From NCBI RefSeq assembly GCF_004000765.1, contig NZ_BILW01000001.1, positions 186,001 to 250,000 on the forward strand: a stretch of DNA of 64,000 bases, in the 5' to 3' direction. The DNA comes from Paenibacillus chondroitinus NBRC 15376 (GTDB lineage: Bacteria > Bacillota > Bacilli > Paenibacillales > NBRC-103111). Position 1 is the stretch's first letter. Every line of letters begins with the position of its first letter. Shown here in pieces: positions 17,531 to 26,922 of this stretch. Below the pieces are notes generated by a model that worked only from the letters and a program-made list of their open reading frames with translations, was not told the DNA's origin and searched no databases. The position numbers and the translations under genes are program-made.

Positions 17531-18497
17531 AGTGCAGGCGCGAGTGCTTCCAAGAACGATTCAACCGGTCAAAATACGAAAAAGTAAGCTGATATCAGCA
17601 CTGCAAACGCTTTGGGAATATCGGGTCTCGTATTTATTCATCGCCCCGTTCCTCATCTGTTTTATCATTTTTATTTTGCTGCCGGTTTTGTCCGCCTTAG
17701 CGCTTAGCTTTACTTATTTCAACGCGATTGAAGCACCTCGGTTTATTGGCTGGGACAATTTCCGGTATATGCTTTCCCAAGATCTCATCTTAATTAAATA
17801 TGCGCTTCCCAACACGCTTTCCTTTGCTTTAATTGTTGGCTCCGGCGGCTATGTGTGCGCCTTCATGCTTGCTTGGCTGATCTCGATTCTGCCCGGGGTG
17901 TACCGGAAATGGTTCACACTGGCCATGTATACTCCTTCCTTGGCAAGTTTGGTTGCGATGAGCATTATTTGGACGCCTATGCTTTCCAGCGACAGAATCG
18001 GTTACTTGAACAGTTTTTTATTAAAAATGAGCTTGATTAGCGAACCTGTCCAGTGGGTAACAAGTAAAGAGCACTTAATGACGTCCATGGTTGTCGTCTC
18101 TCTTTGGAAAAGTATGGGCATCGGGTTCCTCGGCATGTTAGCGGGTATTCTCAACGTAAATCCCGAATTGTACGAGGCAGGCAGATTGGATGGCATTCGC
18201 AGCCGATTGGAAGAAGTGTGGTACATTACGATTCCTTCCACCAAACCGCAAATGCTGTTCGGGGCCGTCATGGCCATCGTTGGCGCGATCCAGCTGTCGT
18301 CCATCGGAACGGCGTTGTCAGGCATGAATCCGACGCCGGAATATGCAGGCCATATGATCACAACGCATATTGACGATTACGGACTAAAACGGTTTGAACT
18401 CGGCTATGCGACGGCTTTGACCGTGTGTTTGCTAACCATCGTTTATTTCGCCCAAAAGCTGAGCTGGAAGCTGTTCGGAACGAAGGGAGAAGAATAA
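17517..18497 (+). CDS. Sugar ABC importer permease, MalF type
   Basis: This 326-residue membrane protein has about six transmembrane segments, the first at 42-64 (FIAPFLICFIIFILLPVLSA). The EAA loop, EAGRLDGIRSRLEEVWYITI, lies at about residues 221-240, where it contacts the ATPase. It is the first of a CUT1 pair with 18498. It overlaps the binding-protein gene by 14 bp and has AAGGAG at 17502-17507. The N-terminal tail of about 40 residues before the first membrane segment is basic and cytoplasmic. The binding protein and the ATPase encoded just upstream complete the importer. Confidence 0.92.
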   Translation: MLKSEVQARVLPRTIQPVKIRKSKLISALQTLWEYRVSYLFIAPFLICFIIFILLPVLSALALSFTYFNAIEAPRFIGWDNFRYMLSQDLILIKYALPNTLSFALIVGSGGYVCAFMLAWLISILPGVYRKWFTLAMYTPSLASLVAMSIIWTPMLSSDRIGYLNSFLLKMSLISEPVQWVTSKEHLMTSMVVVSLWKSMGIGFLGMLAGILNVNPELYEAGRLDGIRSRLEEVWYITIPSTKPQMLFGAVMAIVGAIQLSSIGTALSGMNPTPEYAGHMITTHIDDYGLKRFELGYATALTVCLLTIVYFAQKLSWKLFGTKGEE

Positions 18498-19397
18498 ATG
18501 AAAATTGCAGGGACAATGCGCCAATTGGACGCATGGCGCAGGAGAGTAGGCATTCGGCGGTTGAGCCCCTTCGAGATGTTTGCGGGTATATTTCTCGTGG
18601 CACTGAGCATCTTCATGCTGCTGCCGATTGTATACATCATTAACCATGCCTTCAAGCCGTATCAGGAGCTGTTTATTTATCCGCCAAACATCTTTGTAAG
18701 GGAGCCGTCACTGCAGAACTTCGCCGAGCTGCTTGCCACGACCAAAGGGACGGCGGTTCCGGTCTCCCGCTATTTATTTAATAGCATTATCGTCACAGGA
18801 ATGGCTGTATTTCTGATTACCATGACAAGTGCAATGTGCGCTTACGCCATTTCCAAACATAAGTTTCCAGGGCATAAGCTGGTGTTTGCAACAATTTTGC
18901 TGACACTGGTATTCGTACCGGAAACGGTAGAAATCCCTAAATATTTGATCATCAGCAAGCTGCATATTTTCGATACGTATTGGGGGCACGTTTTACCGCT
19001 CGTTGCCGTGCCAACCGGCGTGTTCCTTATGAAGCAATTTATCGACCAACTGCCGGATGAACTGCTGGATTCTGCACGGATGGACGGAGCTAAGGAGCTT
19101 AGACTTTTTATCAGTATCGTCATTCCCATGCTCATGCCCGCCGTTGCGACGATTGCGATTATCGCCTTTGACTCCGCATGGAAAGATGCCGGCACATCGA
19201 CCTTCTATATGCAGGACGAGACGATGAAAACTTTCCCGTTTTATGTGGAAACATTAACGAGCGGTATGGCGAACAGCGTGGCCCGGCAGGGTGCCGCAGC
19301 CGCAGCTGCACTCCTCTTGTTTTTGCCAAACTTGATTATGTTTCTCGTATTTCAAAGTAAGGTTATCGCTACGATGGCTCATTCCGGGATTAAGTAG
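18498..19397 (+). CDS. Sugar ABC importer permease, MalG type
   Basis: This 299-residue protein has six predicted transmembrane segments (first FAGIFLVALSIFMLLPIVYI, residues 30-49) and an EAA loop, LDSARMDGAKELRLFISIVI, near residues 192-211. It is the partner of the MalF-type permease, whose stop codon directly abuts its ATG. The N-terminal tail carries a short basic stretch, RQLDAWRRRVGIRR. It belongs to the CUT1 family of oligosaccharide importers. The first DUF4038 hydrolase gene follows after about 40 bp with its own GGAGGGG site, so uptake and degradation genes are in one operon. Confidence 0.92.
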   Translation: MKIAGTMRQLDAWRRRVGIRRLSPFEMFAGIFLVALSIFMLLPIVYIINHAFKPYQELFIYPPNIFVREPSLQNFAELLATTKGTAVPVSRYLFNSIIVTGMAVFLITMTSAMCAYAISKHKFPGHKLVFATILLTLVFVPETVEIPKYLIISKLHIFDTYWGHVLPLVAVPTGVFLMKQFIDQLPDELLDSARMDGAKELRLFISIVIPMLMPAVATIAIIAFDSAWKDAGTSTFYMQDETMKTFPFYVETLTSGMANSVARQGAAAAAALLLFLPNLIMFLVFQSKVIATMAHSGIK

Positions 19398-19436
19398 CCG
19401 GCAGTCGTTGCATGGAAAGGAGGGGATCGTGAGCCT

Positions 19437-20882
19437 ATGGCAATTGAGATGAACATGCGGGAAGTGGAGCAATGGTCACAATTCGAGCTGACATTAAAAG
19501 GGCCAACTGAAGGAAATCCGTTTCTGGATGTTAAACTCTCCGCACAATTTCAATACAAAAACTTTATTGTTGAACCAGACGGTTTTTATGATGGCGACGG
19601 CACGTACCGGGTTCGTTTCATGCCCGACAGACCTGGCATTTGGCGGTATGTGACCCGCAGCAGCCAGGAAGAACTTGACGGACAAAGTGGCGAGTTCCTA
19701 TGTACGCCGCCATCTGCCGGGAATCACGGCGCTGTGCGGGTAAAAGACGAGTATTTATTCGCTTATGAGGATGGAACGCCTTATCTGCCGTTCGGCACGA
19801 CTTGCTATCATTGGACACATCATGGCAGCAAGGAGTTGGAAGAGCTCACCTTGCAGACGTTGAAGGATTCGCCTTTTAATAAAGTCAGAATGTGTTTATT
19901 GCCAACCCGGGATATGCAGCCGCCGCTAAGGGTAGCCTTTGCCGGCACAAGCCCTGAGGATATTGACAAAAAACAATTTAATCCGGCATTTTTCGCCCAT
20001 TTGGAAGACCGTATTCGTGATCTCATGCGGCTTGGCATAGAAGCAGATCTCGTCTTATTCCATCCCTATGACAAAGGATATTGGGGCGTCGATAATATGG
20101 ATCCGGAAACGGATGCCTTTTATCTGCGCTATGTGATCGCCCGTCTCGCCTCGTTTCGCAATGTGTGGTGGTCTCTCTGCAACGAATATGATTTTAATAC
20201 ATACAAAACGATTGCCGATTGGGACCGACTGCTTCAATTAACTCAGCGATACGATCCGTACCAGCATTTGCGATCCATTCATAACGGCACAAAGATGTAC
20301 AAATCTTCAAGTTTATATGATTTTAGCAAGCCTTGGATTACACATCAAAGCATTCAGCATTGGGATGCCGAACTGACGACCTCTTGGCGTGAAGCTGTTG
20401 CCAAACCGATTGTTATCGATGAGATTTCCTATGAAGGCAATAGTTCCAGACGTTGGGGCAATATTTCCGGCGAGGAGCTGACACACCGTTTCTGGGAGGG
20501 CTTGTCCAGAGGCGGATTTGTCGGGCATGGAGAATCCTTCATTAACCGGGAAACGAGAGCCTGGATTTCTTCCGGAGGCAAGTTGTACGGGGAAAGTACA
20601 GAGCGAATTGCTTTTTTGCGAAAAGTAATGGAGGAAGGCCCGGCGGACTGGATGAAAGCAGCGGAAGAAGGCACGTACCAATTGTTTTACTTCGGGCGTC
20701 ATCAGCATGCATACAAAGTTTTGAAACTTAGGCAGGAAATATCCTACCGAATAGAACTTATCGATACTTGGCATATGACGATTACACCTTTGTCAGGCAC
20801 ATTCAGTGGGACCTGCAGGGTTGATTTGCCAGGAAAACCTTTTATGGCGCTTCGTATTCAAAAGGTTGAATCAAGCAGCTGA
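19437..20882 (+). CDS. DUF5060/DUF4038/DUF5605 glycoside hydrolase, GH140-like, copy 1
   Basis: The 481-residue protein has a small N-terminal beta-sandwich (residues 1-90, DUF5060), a TIM barrel (about 100-400, DUF4038 type) and a C-terminal beta domain (about 400-480) ending LPGKPFMALRIQKV. Candidate catalytic residues are Glu250 in VWWSLCNEYD (acid/base) and Glu329 in VIDEISYEG (nucleophile), the clan GH-A pattern. DUF4038 proteins include the GH140 apiosidase of rhamnogalacturonan II degradation, but this domain arrangement also occurs in untested enzymes, so the substrate is open. No signal peptide is seen. It is followed by a paralogue at 20882 with a one-base overlap (TGATG), a tandem duplication that has diverged. 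Confidence 0.82.
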   Translation: MAIEMNMREVEQWSQFELTLKGPTEGNPFLDVKLSAQFQYKNFIVEPDGFYDGDGTYRVRFMPDRPGIWRYVTRSSQEELDGQSGEFLCTPPSAGNHGAVRVKDEYLFAYEDGTPYLPFGTTCYHWTHHGSKELEELTLQTLKDSPFNKVRMCLLPTRDMQPPLRVAFAGTSPEDIDKKQFNPAFFAHLEDRIRDLMRLGIEADLVLFHPYDKGYWGVDNMDPETDAFYLRYVIARLASFRNVWWSLCNEYDFNTYKTIADWDRLLQLTQRYDPYQHLRSIHNGTKMYKSSSLYDFSKPWITHQSIQHWDAELTTSWREAVAKPIVIDEISYEGNSSRRWGNISGEELTHRFWEGLSRGGFVGHGESFINRETRAWISSGGKLYGESTERIAFLRKVMEEGPADWMKAAEEGTYQLFYFGRHQHAYKVLKLRQEISYRIELIDTWHMTITPLSGTFSGTCRVDLPGKPFMALRIQKVESSS

Positions 20883-22342
20883 TGTGGCAGGAGGAGAGAA
20901 AGCTGATCTACACAAGGAATGTAGAGCAATGGGGCATTTTTGAGCTTACGCTGGAAGGTCCCTCTCTGGGGAATCCGTTCACGGACATTCAACTTAGTGC
21001 CCGGTTTCGAAGGGGACGGAATGAAGCTTATGCCGAAGGCTTTTATGATGGTAACGGCAAGTATCGGATCCGTTTTATGCCGGAGGAAGAAGGTCAATGG
21101 CTCTTCGAGACTTCAAGTTCGATCGCGGGAATGGACCGAGTGAAGGGTGAGTTTGCTTGTACCTCAGCTGTGAATACAAATAACCACGGTCCAGTGAGAG
21201 TGAAGGACTCCGTGTATTTCGAATATGCGGACGGTACACGATATACGCCAATCGGAACAACGAGTTATGTGTGGCATCTGCAAGACAAGGAAGTACAGGA
21301 GCAAACTTTGCGAACGCTAAGGGATGCGCCTTTTAATAAAATCCGGATGTTGGTTTTCCCGAAGTCGTACATGTTTAATGATCGGGAGCCCGCTATCTAC
21401 CCATTCGAAGGTTCGCCCGAATCCGGTTTTGATGATACACGGATCGTTCCAGCGTATTTCGCACATTTGGAGAAACGGGTAAAAGATTTAGCCGAATTGG
21501 GCATTCAGGCGGAGCTCGTCTTGTTTCATCCCTACGATGAAGGGCGCTGGGGATTTGACCGGATGCCGAAGGAAGCGGATGACCGCTACGTGCGTTACAT
21601 CGTTTCGCGATTCGCAGCTTATAGCCATGTTTGGTGGTCATTAGCGAATGAATACGATCTGATGACTCATAAAAAATTGGATGACTGGAGCCGACTTTTT
21701 CGGATTGTCCAGGAGTGCGATTACGGAGGCCATCTGCGGTCTATTCATAATGGCCAAACCTGGTATGATTTCGGCACGCCATGGACGACACATGCGAGCA
21801 TCCAGCATGCCGATGTTAAAGTGGTTTCGGAATGCACCAAACAATACGGCAAGCCGGCCATTATTGACGAGTGCGGTTATGAAGGCAATTTGGATACAAG
21901 GTGGGGCAGCTTAACGCCGGAAGAATTGCTTTGCCGGGTCTGGGAAGGCACCTGCCGAGGCGGGCATGTGACTCACGGGGAAACATACTGGAATACCGAA
22001 GAAATAATATGGTGGTCACATGGCGGAGAACTGCAAGGAAAAAGCATGCGGAGGATCGAATTTTTAAAAGGAATCATGGATGAAGCTCCTGCTCAATTGG
22101 CCTATACGAGCGATAGCTATGATGCTGCGACATTGTCGGTTCGAGGCGAATATTACTTGCAATATTTTGGCCCCCATCGCTTTGCGTATCGCGAATTTTC
22201 ATTGCCGGAAGGAACCTACCGAGTAGATGTAATTGATACATGGAATATGGTTATTACCCCAGTAGAGGGTGAACATGAAGGGCGTTTTCGAATAAATTTG
22301 CCAGGAAAACTCTATTACGCGTTGCGCATACAAAAAGTTTAG
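20882..22342 (+). CDS. DUF5060/DUF4038/DUF5605 glycoside hydrolase, GH140-like, copy 2
   Basis: The 486-residue paralogue of the preceding protein has the same three domains: N-terminal sandwich from VEQWGIFELTLEGP, a barrel with Glu257 in WWSLANEYD and Glu330 in IIDECGYEGN, and a C-terminal domain ending LPGKLYYALRIQKV. Loops around the active site differ; the first copy has LLPTRDMQPPLRVAF where this one has VFPKSYMFNDREPAI, suggesting different substrates or subsites. It is cytoplasmic by lack of a signal peptide. The gene starts on the last base of the previous stop codon and is followed after 12 bp by the second GH95 gene. Confidence 0.82.
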   Translation: MWQEERKLIYTRNVEQWGIFELTLEGPSLGNPFTDIQLSARFRRGRNEAYAEGFYDGNGKYRIRFMPEEEGQWLFETSSSIAGMDRVKGEFACTSAVNTNNHGPVRVKDSVYFEYADGTRYTPIGTTSYVWHLQDKEVQEQTLRTLRDAPFNKIRMLVFPKSYMFNDREPAIYPFEGSPESGFDDTRIVPAYFAHLEKRVKDLAELGIQAELVLFHPYDEGRWGFDRMPKEADDRYVRYIVSRFAAYSHVWWSLANEYDLMTHKKLDDWSRLFRIVQECDYGGHLRSIHNGQTWYDFGTPWTTHASIQHADVKVVSECTKQYGKPAIIDECGYEGNLDTRWGSLTPEELLCRVWEGTCRGGHVTHGETYWNTEEIIWWSHGGELQGKSMRRIEFLKGIMDEAPAQLAYTSDSYDAATLSVRGEYYLQYFGPHRFAYREFSLPEGTYRVDVIDTWNMVITPVEGEHEGRFRINLPGKLYYALRIQKV

Positions 22343-22354
22343 GGAGTGTTGCTG

Positions 22355-24721
22355 ATGAAACAAGTGCGAAATTCAGCCAATGGTACAAAGTTGTGGTATG
22401 AAAAACCGGCTAGGTCTTGGAACGATGCGCTTCCGATCGGCAATGGGCGCCTCGGCGCGATGATATTCGGCAAAGTAAATAATGAAAGATTGCAGCTGAA
22501 TGAGGACTCCGTTTGGTATGGAGGACCCGTTAACGGGGATAATCCGGAGGGACAGAAGCATTTTCCGATGGTGCGCCAGTTGTTGATGAAAGGGAAGCAG
22601 ATCGAAGCCGAAGAGCTTGCGCAAATGGGGATGATGTCGATTCCTAAATCCCTGCATCCTTATCAGCCGCTTGGAGATTTTCAAATTTACCATGACGGCG
22701 AAAAGAAGATGATTTCCAATTACTATCGGGAATTAGATATTGAACAAGGGATCGCGCAAGTAGGCTATTGCTTGAACGATATTCAGCATTCCAGGGAAAT
22801 GTTCAGCAGTGCGGTTGACCAAGTGATCGTCATTCGCATCAAATGCGACCGGCCGGCCAAGTTAAATCTGCGCATGCATTTGAGCCGAAGACCTTTTGAT
22901 GAAGGCACGCAGAAGATTGCCAACGACACATTGGTGATGAGCGGTGAAAATGGCCGAGGAGGCGTCACATATTGTGCCGCTGTGAAAGCGGTTCCTGACG
23001 GTGGGTCGGTGAAAGTGATTGGCGACTTCCTCATTGTTCAGGCAGAAGCGGTAACCATCTATCTCGCGGCGCAGACTTCCTTCCGCCACTCGGACCCGAT
23101 TGCGATATGCACGCGTCAGTTAGAGCATGCGGCGGGCAAGGGGTACGATAAAGTTAAGCGAGACCATCTGGCGGATCATACGAGCAGAATTCAACGTGTG
23201 AGGCTGGAGTTAGGCCGTCCGGAAGAGAGCAAAGAAGCGGATTTGCTGCCGACCGATGCTCGGTTGCAACGGTTCAAAGAAGGTGGAAACGACCCTGGGC
23301 TGGCGCAATTATATTTCCAATATGGTCGATACTTATTAATGGCTTCCTCTCGTCCCGGATCCAATCCTGCCAATTTGCAAGGGATATGGAACGAAAGCTT
23401 TACACCGCCGTGGGAGAGTAAATATACCATTAATATCAACACGGAGATGAATTATTGGCATGCGGAAGTGTGCAACCTGCCCGAATGCCATGAGCCGTTG
23501 TTTGATTTGATCGATCGCATGCGGATCAATGGCAGGAAAACGGCGCAGGAAGTGTATGGCTGCAGAGGGTTTGTCGCGCATCATAATACTGATATGTGGG
23601 GAGCTACCCAAATTGAAGGTAACTTTATGCCGGGATCGATCTGGCCGATGGGCGCGGCATGGTTAACTCTTCATCTCTGGGAGCATTTCCGTTACGGGCA
23701 GGATGAGCGATTCCTTCGCGACCGGGCGTATCCGATCATGAAGGAAGCAGCGGAGTTTTTCTTGGACTATTTGTTTGAAGATGAGAATGGATACCTGATC
23801 ACCGGACCGTCCACTTCGCCGGAAAATAAGTTTATCGGCGCTGATGGCAGCGTTGGCTGTTTGACCATTGGTCCATCCATGGATACGCAAATCGTCTATT
23901 CCTTGTTCCGTGCTTGTATCGATGCCTCTGAGCGTTTGAAAACAGACGAAGGAACAAGGCAAGAATGGGAGCGTAAGCTACGCAAACTGCCGCCGCCGCA
24001 AATCGGGAAGCACGGGCAGCTGCAGGAATGGGTGAAGGATTGGGATGAGGTCCATCCGGGACATCGTCATATTTCCCACTTGTTCGCCTTGCACCCTGGT
24101 GAAATGATTCATGTTCGCCATACGCCGGAGTGGGCAGATGCTGCGAAACGAACATTGGATCGCCGACTGGAAGCCGGAAGCGGCCATACGGGCTGGAGCC
24201 GGGCGTGGATCATTAATTTCTTTGCCCGTTTGGAAGACGGCGAAAAGTCGTACGAGCATCTTCGCATGCTGCTGTCGCATTCCACCTTGCCGAATTTGTT
24301 CGATAATCATCCGCCGTTTCAGATCGATGGCAATTTCGGCGGAACCGCCGGCATTGCTGAGATGCTGATGCAATCACACCGTGGGGAGATCAACCTGCTT
24401 CCAGCGCTGCCAAGTGCATGGGCACGTGGAGCGGTTAGCGGGTTGAGAGCTCGCGGCGGCTTCGAAATTGACCTGGCCTGGGAAGATGGGGCGATGACGC
24501 GCTGTGTTATTCAGGCCAAGTATAGCCAAGCTTGCACCGTTATTTACAAGGGCGGCCTGCTGCCGCTTATCGTAGAATCCGAAGGCGGAGCTGCGGTAGA
24601 GGCGGTATTGGAAGAGCAGTCCGGTATGCTTACTTTCCAAGCTGAGACGGGCAAGAAGTATGTGTTATCGCTTGGAAAGCCTGCGGTGAGTGAGAGCTTG
24701 AGAGAGGCGACGAATATTTAA
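22355..24721 (+). CDS. Glycoside hydrolase family 95, second copy
   Basis: The 788-residue protein has all GH95 signatures: [14 protein letters not shown] and [11 protein letters not shown] at the N-terminus, the paired asparagines in [13 protein letters not shown] (near 359-361), the general acid in LQEWVKDW (near 556), [16 protein letters not shown], and the base in [17 protein letters not shown] (near 656). It is the same length as the GH95 at 5501 but clearly diverged from it, so the two probably cleave different linkages (L-fucose versus L-galactose, or different neighbouring sugars). ATG 22355 is chosen for its spacing from GGGAG at 22342-22346. A terminator follows at 24728, closing the importer operon. 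No signal peptide is seen. Confidence 0.93.
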   Translation: MKQVRNSANGTKLWYEKPARSWNDALPIGNGRLGAMIFGKVNNERLQLNEDSVWYGGPVNGDNPEGQKHFPMVRQLLMKGKQIEAEELAQMGMMSIPKSLHPYQPLGDFQIYHDGEKKMISNYYRELDIEQGIAQVGYCLNDIQHSREMFSSAVDQVIVIRIKCDRPAKLNLRMHLSRRPFDEGTQKIANDTLVMSGENGRGGVTYCAAVKAVPDGGSVKVIGDFLIVQAEAVTIYLAAQTSFRHSDPIAICTRQLEHAAGKGYDKVKRDHLADHTSRIQRVRLELGRPEESKEADLLPTDARLQRFKEGGNDPGLAQLYFQYGRYLLMASSRPGSNPANLQGIWNESFTPPWESKYTININTEMNYWHAEVCNLPECHEPLFDLIDRMRINGRKTAQEVYGCRGFVAHHNTDMWGATQIEGNFMPGSIWPMGAAWLTLHLWEHFRYGQDERFLRDRAYPIMKEAAEFFLDYLFEDENGYLITGPSTSPENKFIGADGSVGCLTIGPSMDTQIVYSLFRACIDASERLKTDEGTRQEWERKLRKLPPPQIGKHGQLQEWVKDWDEVHPGHRHISHLFALHPGEMIHVRHTPEWADAAKRTLDRRLEAGSGHTGWSRAWIINFFARLEDGEKSYEHLRMLLSHSTLPNLFDNHPPFQIDGNFGGTAGIAEMLMQSHRGEINLLPALPSAWARGAVSGLRARGGFEIDLAWEDGAMTRCVIQAKYSQACTVIYKGGLLPLIVESEGGAAVEAVLEEQSGMLTFQAETGKKYVLSLGKPAVSESLREATNI

Positions 24722-24727
24722 AGTGTT

Positions 24728-24757
24728 AAGGCTGCCGTTTTTGGCGGCCTTTTTTTG
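24728..24757 (+). terminator. Rho-independent terminator after the second GH95 gene
   Basis: Arms AAGGCTGCC (24728-24736) and GGCGGCCTT (24743-24751) pair with one T-G wobble around GTTTTT and run into a series of Ts. It ends the 13406-24721 operon. Confidence 0.85.
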
Positions 24758-24880
24758 TTGTGGGGGTGCCTGACCTTCCGCGATCCCGTCGCGCAACATA
24801 CAGCCAACTCCCACCGCAGGCTCCGCCACTCGCCATATTTCGATGCTTTTTACGCTGAAAAACCAACGTGGTTGAATCCT

Positions 24881-24934
24881 CCCTACAAAAAAGCATGAAC
24901 ACCCTATAAATGTTTTTCCATCCTCGTGTAATGT
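24881..24934 (+). promoter_or_regulatory. Promoter with paired AraC-type half-sites upstream of the oxidoreductase operon
   Basis: Half-sites CCCTACAAA (24881-24889) and CCCTATAAATG (24902-24912) are 21 bp apart (T24884 and T24905). A -10-like TAATGT at 24929-24934, directly after TG, starts 24 bp past the second half-site T. No good -35 is present. The rest of the 234-bp gap (24722-24955) holds the preceding terminator and nothing else that I recognise. Confidence 0.6.
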
Positions 24935-24955
24935 AAGAAATAAAGAGGTGTAACT

Positions 24956-26050
24956 ATGGAATTCATTAGACCAGACGATTATTTGCCTAATAAGAAGCGT
25001 CTTAGCAACGTAAATGAATACGGAATCGGCCTCATCGGATGCGGCAGTATAGCGAATACGGCCCATTTACCGGCATACCGCAAGTATGGTTTGCACATAG
25101 CTGCTTGCTGCGATGTCAACGAGGAAGCGGCACGCGCCACAGCGGAAAAGTTTGATATTCCATTTTGGACGACGGATGTGAATGAGCTACTCGAGAGGGA
25201 CGATGTAGGTGTAATCGACCTGGCCATTCATCCTGAACCGCGACTGGAAGTGCTGAGGTTAATCGGAAAGGCACCAAGGCCTGTATTGTGTCAAAAGCCT
25301 TTGCACCTGGATCTGGCACAAGCTGAACGCCTGAACGAAGAAGCAACCAAGATGGGGATTATTCTGGGAGTCAACCAGCAAGCTCGCTTTGCGCCAGCGC
25401 ATAAAGCACTGAAAACGGTGCTGGAGCAGGATCTGATCGGAGAAGTATACAGCATTCACCACAGTATGCGCTCGTTCCAGGATCAGGCCGGCTGGTGGTG
25501 GACAACAATGAAAAATTTCAACATTGTCGACCATGGTGTGCACTATGTGGACCTCTGCCGGTACTTCAATTCTTATCCAGAGGAATGGTCAAGGGTACAC
25601 TGCACGACAGCCCAGTTAACGAAGCAAAACGCCATCGACCCGCTGATCTATTCGGCGAATATCGAATTTGGTCCTAAAGGTGGCAGGAACCCGCTGATGG
25701 CGACGCTGCATTTTAACAATATTGCCAAAGCAAGCCGCTCACACAGCAATACTTGGTGGATTGACGGGACAGAAGGAAGCTTGTGGTGCACGCAAGATAC
25801 CCTCTATATGGCCCTCAACAAACACAAAAATGTCGTTCACGAAATCAAGCTCAAAGGCACGTGGTTCCCGGATGCTTTCGCCGGTTCAATGATCGCGTTC
25901 ATGACGGCCTTGGAAGAAGGCAATCTCCCGCCGGTCACGGCGGAGGATAATATCCAAACGGTAGCGTTGACAACCGCGATGGTAAACTCCAGCCAGGAAG
26001 CCTGTGTCGTGGAGAGAGCGGATTTGTTGAAAGGAAGCGTTGTGAGATGA
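24956..26050 (+). CDS. Gfo/Idh/MocA-family oxidoreductase
   Basis: The 364-residue protein has an N-terminal Rossmann domain with IGLIGCGSIANTAHLPAY (residues 23-40), the dinucleotide-binding GxGxxA-type motif. The second signature reads VLCQKPLHLDL, where the usual Glu of E-K-P is replaced by Gln, a common variant. The catalytic-domain segment NIVDHGVHYVDLCRYF contains the histidine pair typical of the family. Such enzymes oxidise or reduce sugars or cyclitols with NAD(P). Here it probably processes a released monosaccharide together with the isomerase encoded next, whose ATG overlaps its stop codon (ATGA). It is the first gene after an AraC-type promoter. Confidence 0.88.
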   Translation: MEFIRPDDYLPNKKRLSNVNEYGIGLIGCGSIANTAHLPAYRKYGLHIAACCDVNEEAARATAEKFDIPFWTTDVNELLERDDVGVIDLAIHPEPRLEVLRLIGKAPRPVLCQKPLHLDLAQAERLNEEATKMGIILGVNQQARFAPAHKALKTVLEQDLIGEVYSIHHSMRSFQDQAGWWWTTMKNFNIVDHGVHYVDLCRYFNSYPEEWSRVHCTTAQLTKQNAIDPLIYSANIEFGPKGGRNPLMATLHFNNIAKASRSHSNTWWIDGTEGSLWCTQDTLYMALNKHKNVVHEIKLKGTWFPDAFAGSMIAFMTALEEGNLPPVTAEDNIQTVALTTAMVNSSQEACVVERADLLKGSVVR

Positions 26051-26922
26051 ATCAACTCGGATTTATGAGCTACGTGTATATGGGCTGGAGCGCGGAAGCC
26101 ATGGCGGAAGATGCACGTAATCATGGCATGAAATATGTGCAACTTGATCCCAAGCAAGCGATGCAGGTGATGGATGACCAGCCATTCTCACTCAATCGTG
26201 CTGAGAAGATCCGCTCTATTTTTGAAAGTAAGGGCATCATAGTCATCGGTTTATCCGGTTATACGAATTTAATGAACCCCAATCTGCAAAAAAGGGAAGC
26301 CAAACTGGAGCAGTTGGAAAAGATGATCGACCTATGTTCGGTTTATGGGACTAGGTATATGGCGACGGAGACGGGAAGTCTTCATCCGACTAACGCTTGG
26401 CGCGACTACGAAGGCAATCGTACCCCTGAAGCGATGGAGCAGCTGCTGCAAATCATAGATCGCTTGCGAAATCGAGCGGTGAAGCAAGGTGCCGTTTTGC
26501 TAGCCGAAGGTTTTGTCAACAACGTGCTTGCGACAACAGAACAAGCTAAGGAGATGATAGAGCGCCTTGGTACAGAAGGTTTGGCATTCATTATGGATCC
26601 TTTTAACTACCTGAAGCAGGAGGATTTGAGCAGACAGTCCGAAGCGATGGCGAAAATGTTTGACCATATCGGCGCGCATTGCCCTATCGCGCATGCCAAA
26701 GATACGCTTTACGCTGCCGAAGGATTCACAACACCTCGAGTCGGGGCGGGGCAAGCGGATTGGAACGTCTATGCGGAGCTTCTTGCTCGCCGGATGCCGG
26801 AGGTTCCCTTGATTCTGGAGCATGCGAAGCCCGAAGAAGTGGCCGAATGCCTGACCATTATCCGCCAATCATTTACGAATGTTGAGGCGAGCTGGGGAGT
26901 GACGAACACCGGTGATGCATAA
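26047..26922 (+). CDS. Sugar phosphate isomerase/epimerase family protein (TIM barrel)
   Basis: This 291-residue protein is of the xylose-isomerase-like/AP endonuclease 2 superfamily. It has strand motifs MKYVQLD, IIVIGLSGYTNL, TRYMATETGSLHP, GAVLLAEG, LAFIMDPFNY and CPIAHAKDTLYAAEG, and ends with a strand carrying PLILEHAKPEE. Metal-binding acids and histidines are spread over these strand ends (Glu in ATETG and LAEG, Asp in MDPFN, His in IAHAKD and LEHAK). It probably interconverts a keto and an aldo sugar, often working with a Gfo/Idh dehydrogenase, which is its direct upstream neighbour and coupled by an ATGA overlap. The exact substrate cannot be read from the sequence. Confidence 0.85.
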   Translation: MNQLGFMSYVYMGWSAEAMAEDARNHGMKYVQLDPKQAMQVMDDQPFSLNRAEKIRSIFESKGIIVIGLSGYTNLMNPNLQKREAKLEQLEKMIDLCSVYGTRYMATETGSLHPTNAWRDYEGNRTPEAMEQLLQIIDRLRNRAVKQGAVLLAEGFVNNVLATTEQAKEMIERLGTEGLAFIMDPFNYLKQEDLSRQSEAMAKMFDHIGAHCPIAHAKDTLYAAEGFTTPRVGAGQADWNVYAELLARRMPEVPLILEHAKPEEVAECLTIIRQSFTNVEASWGVTNTGDA

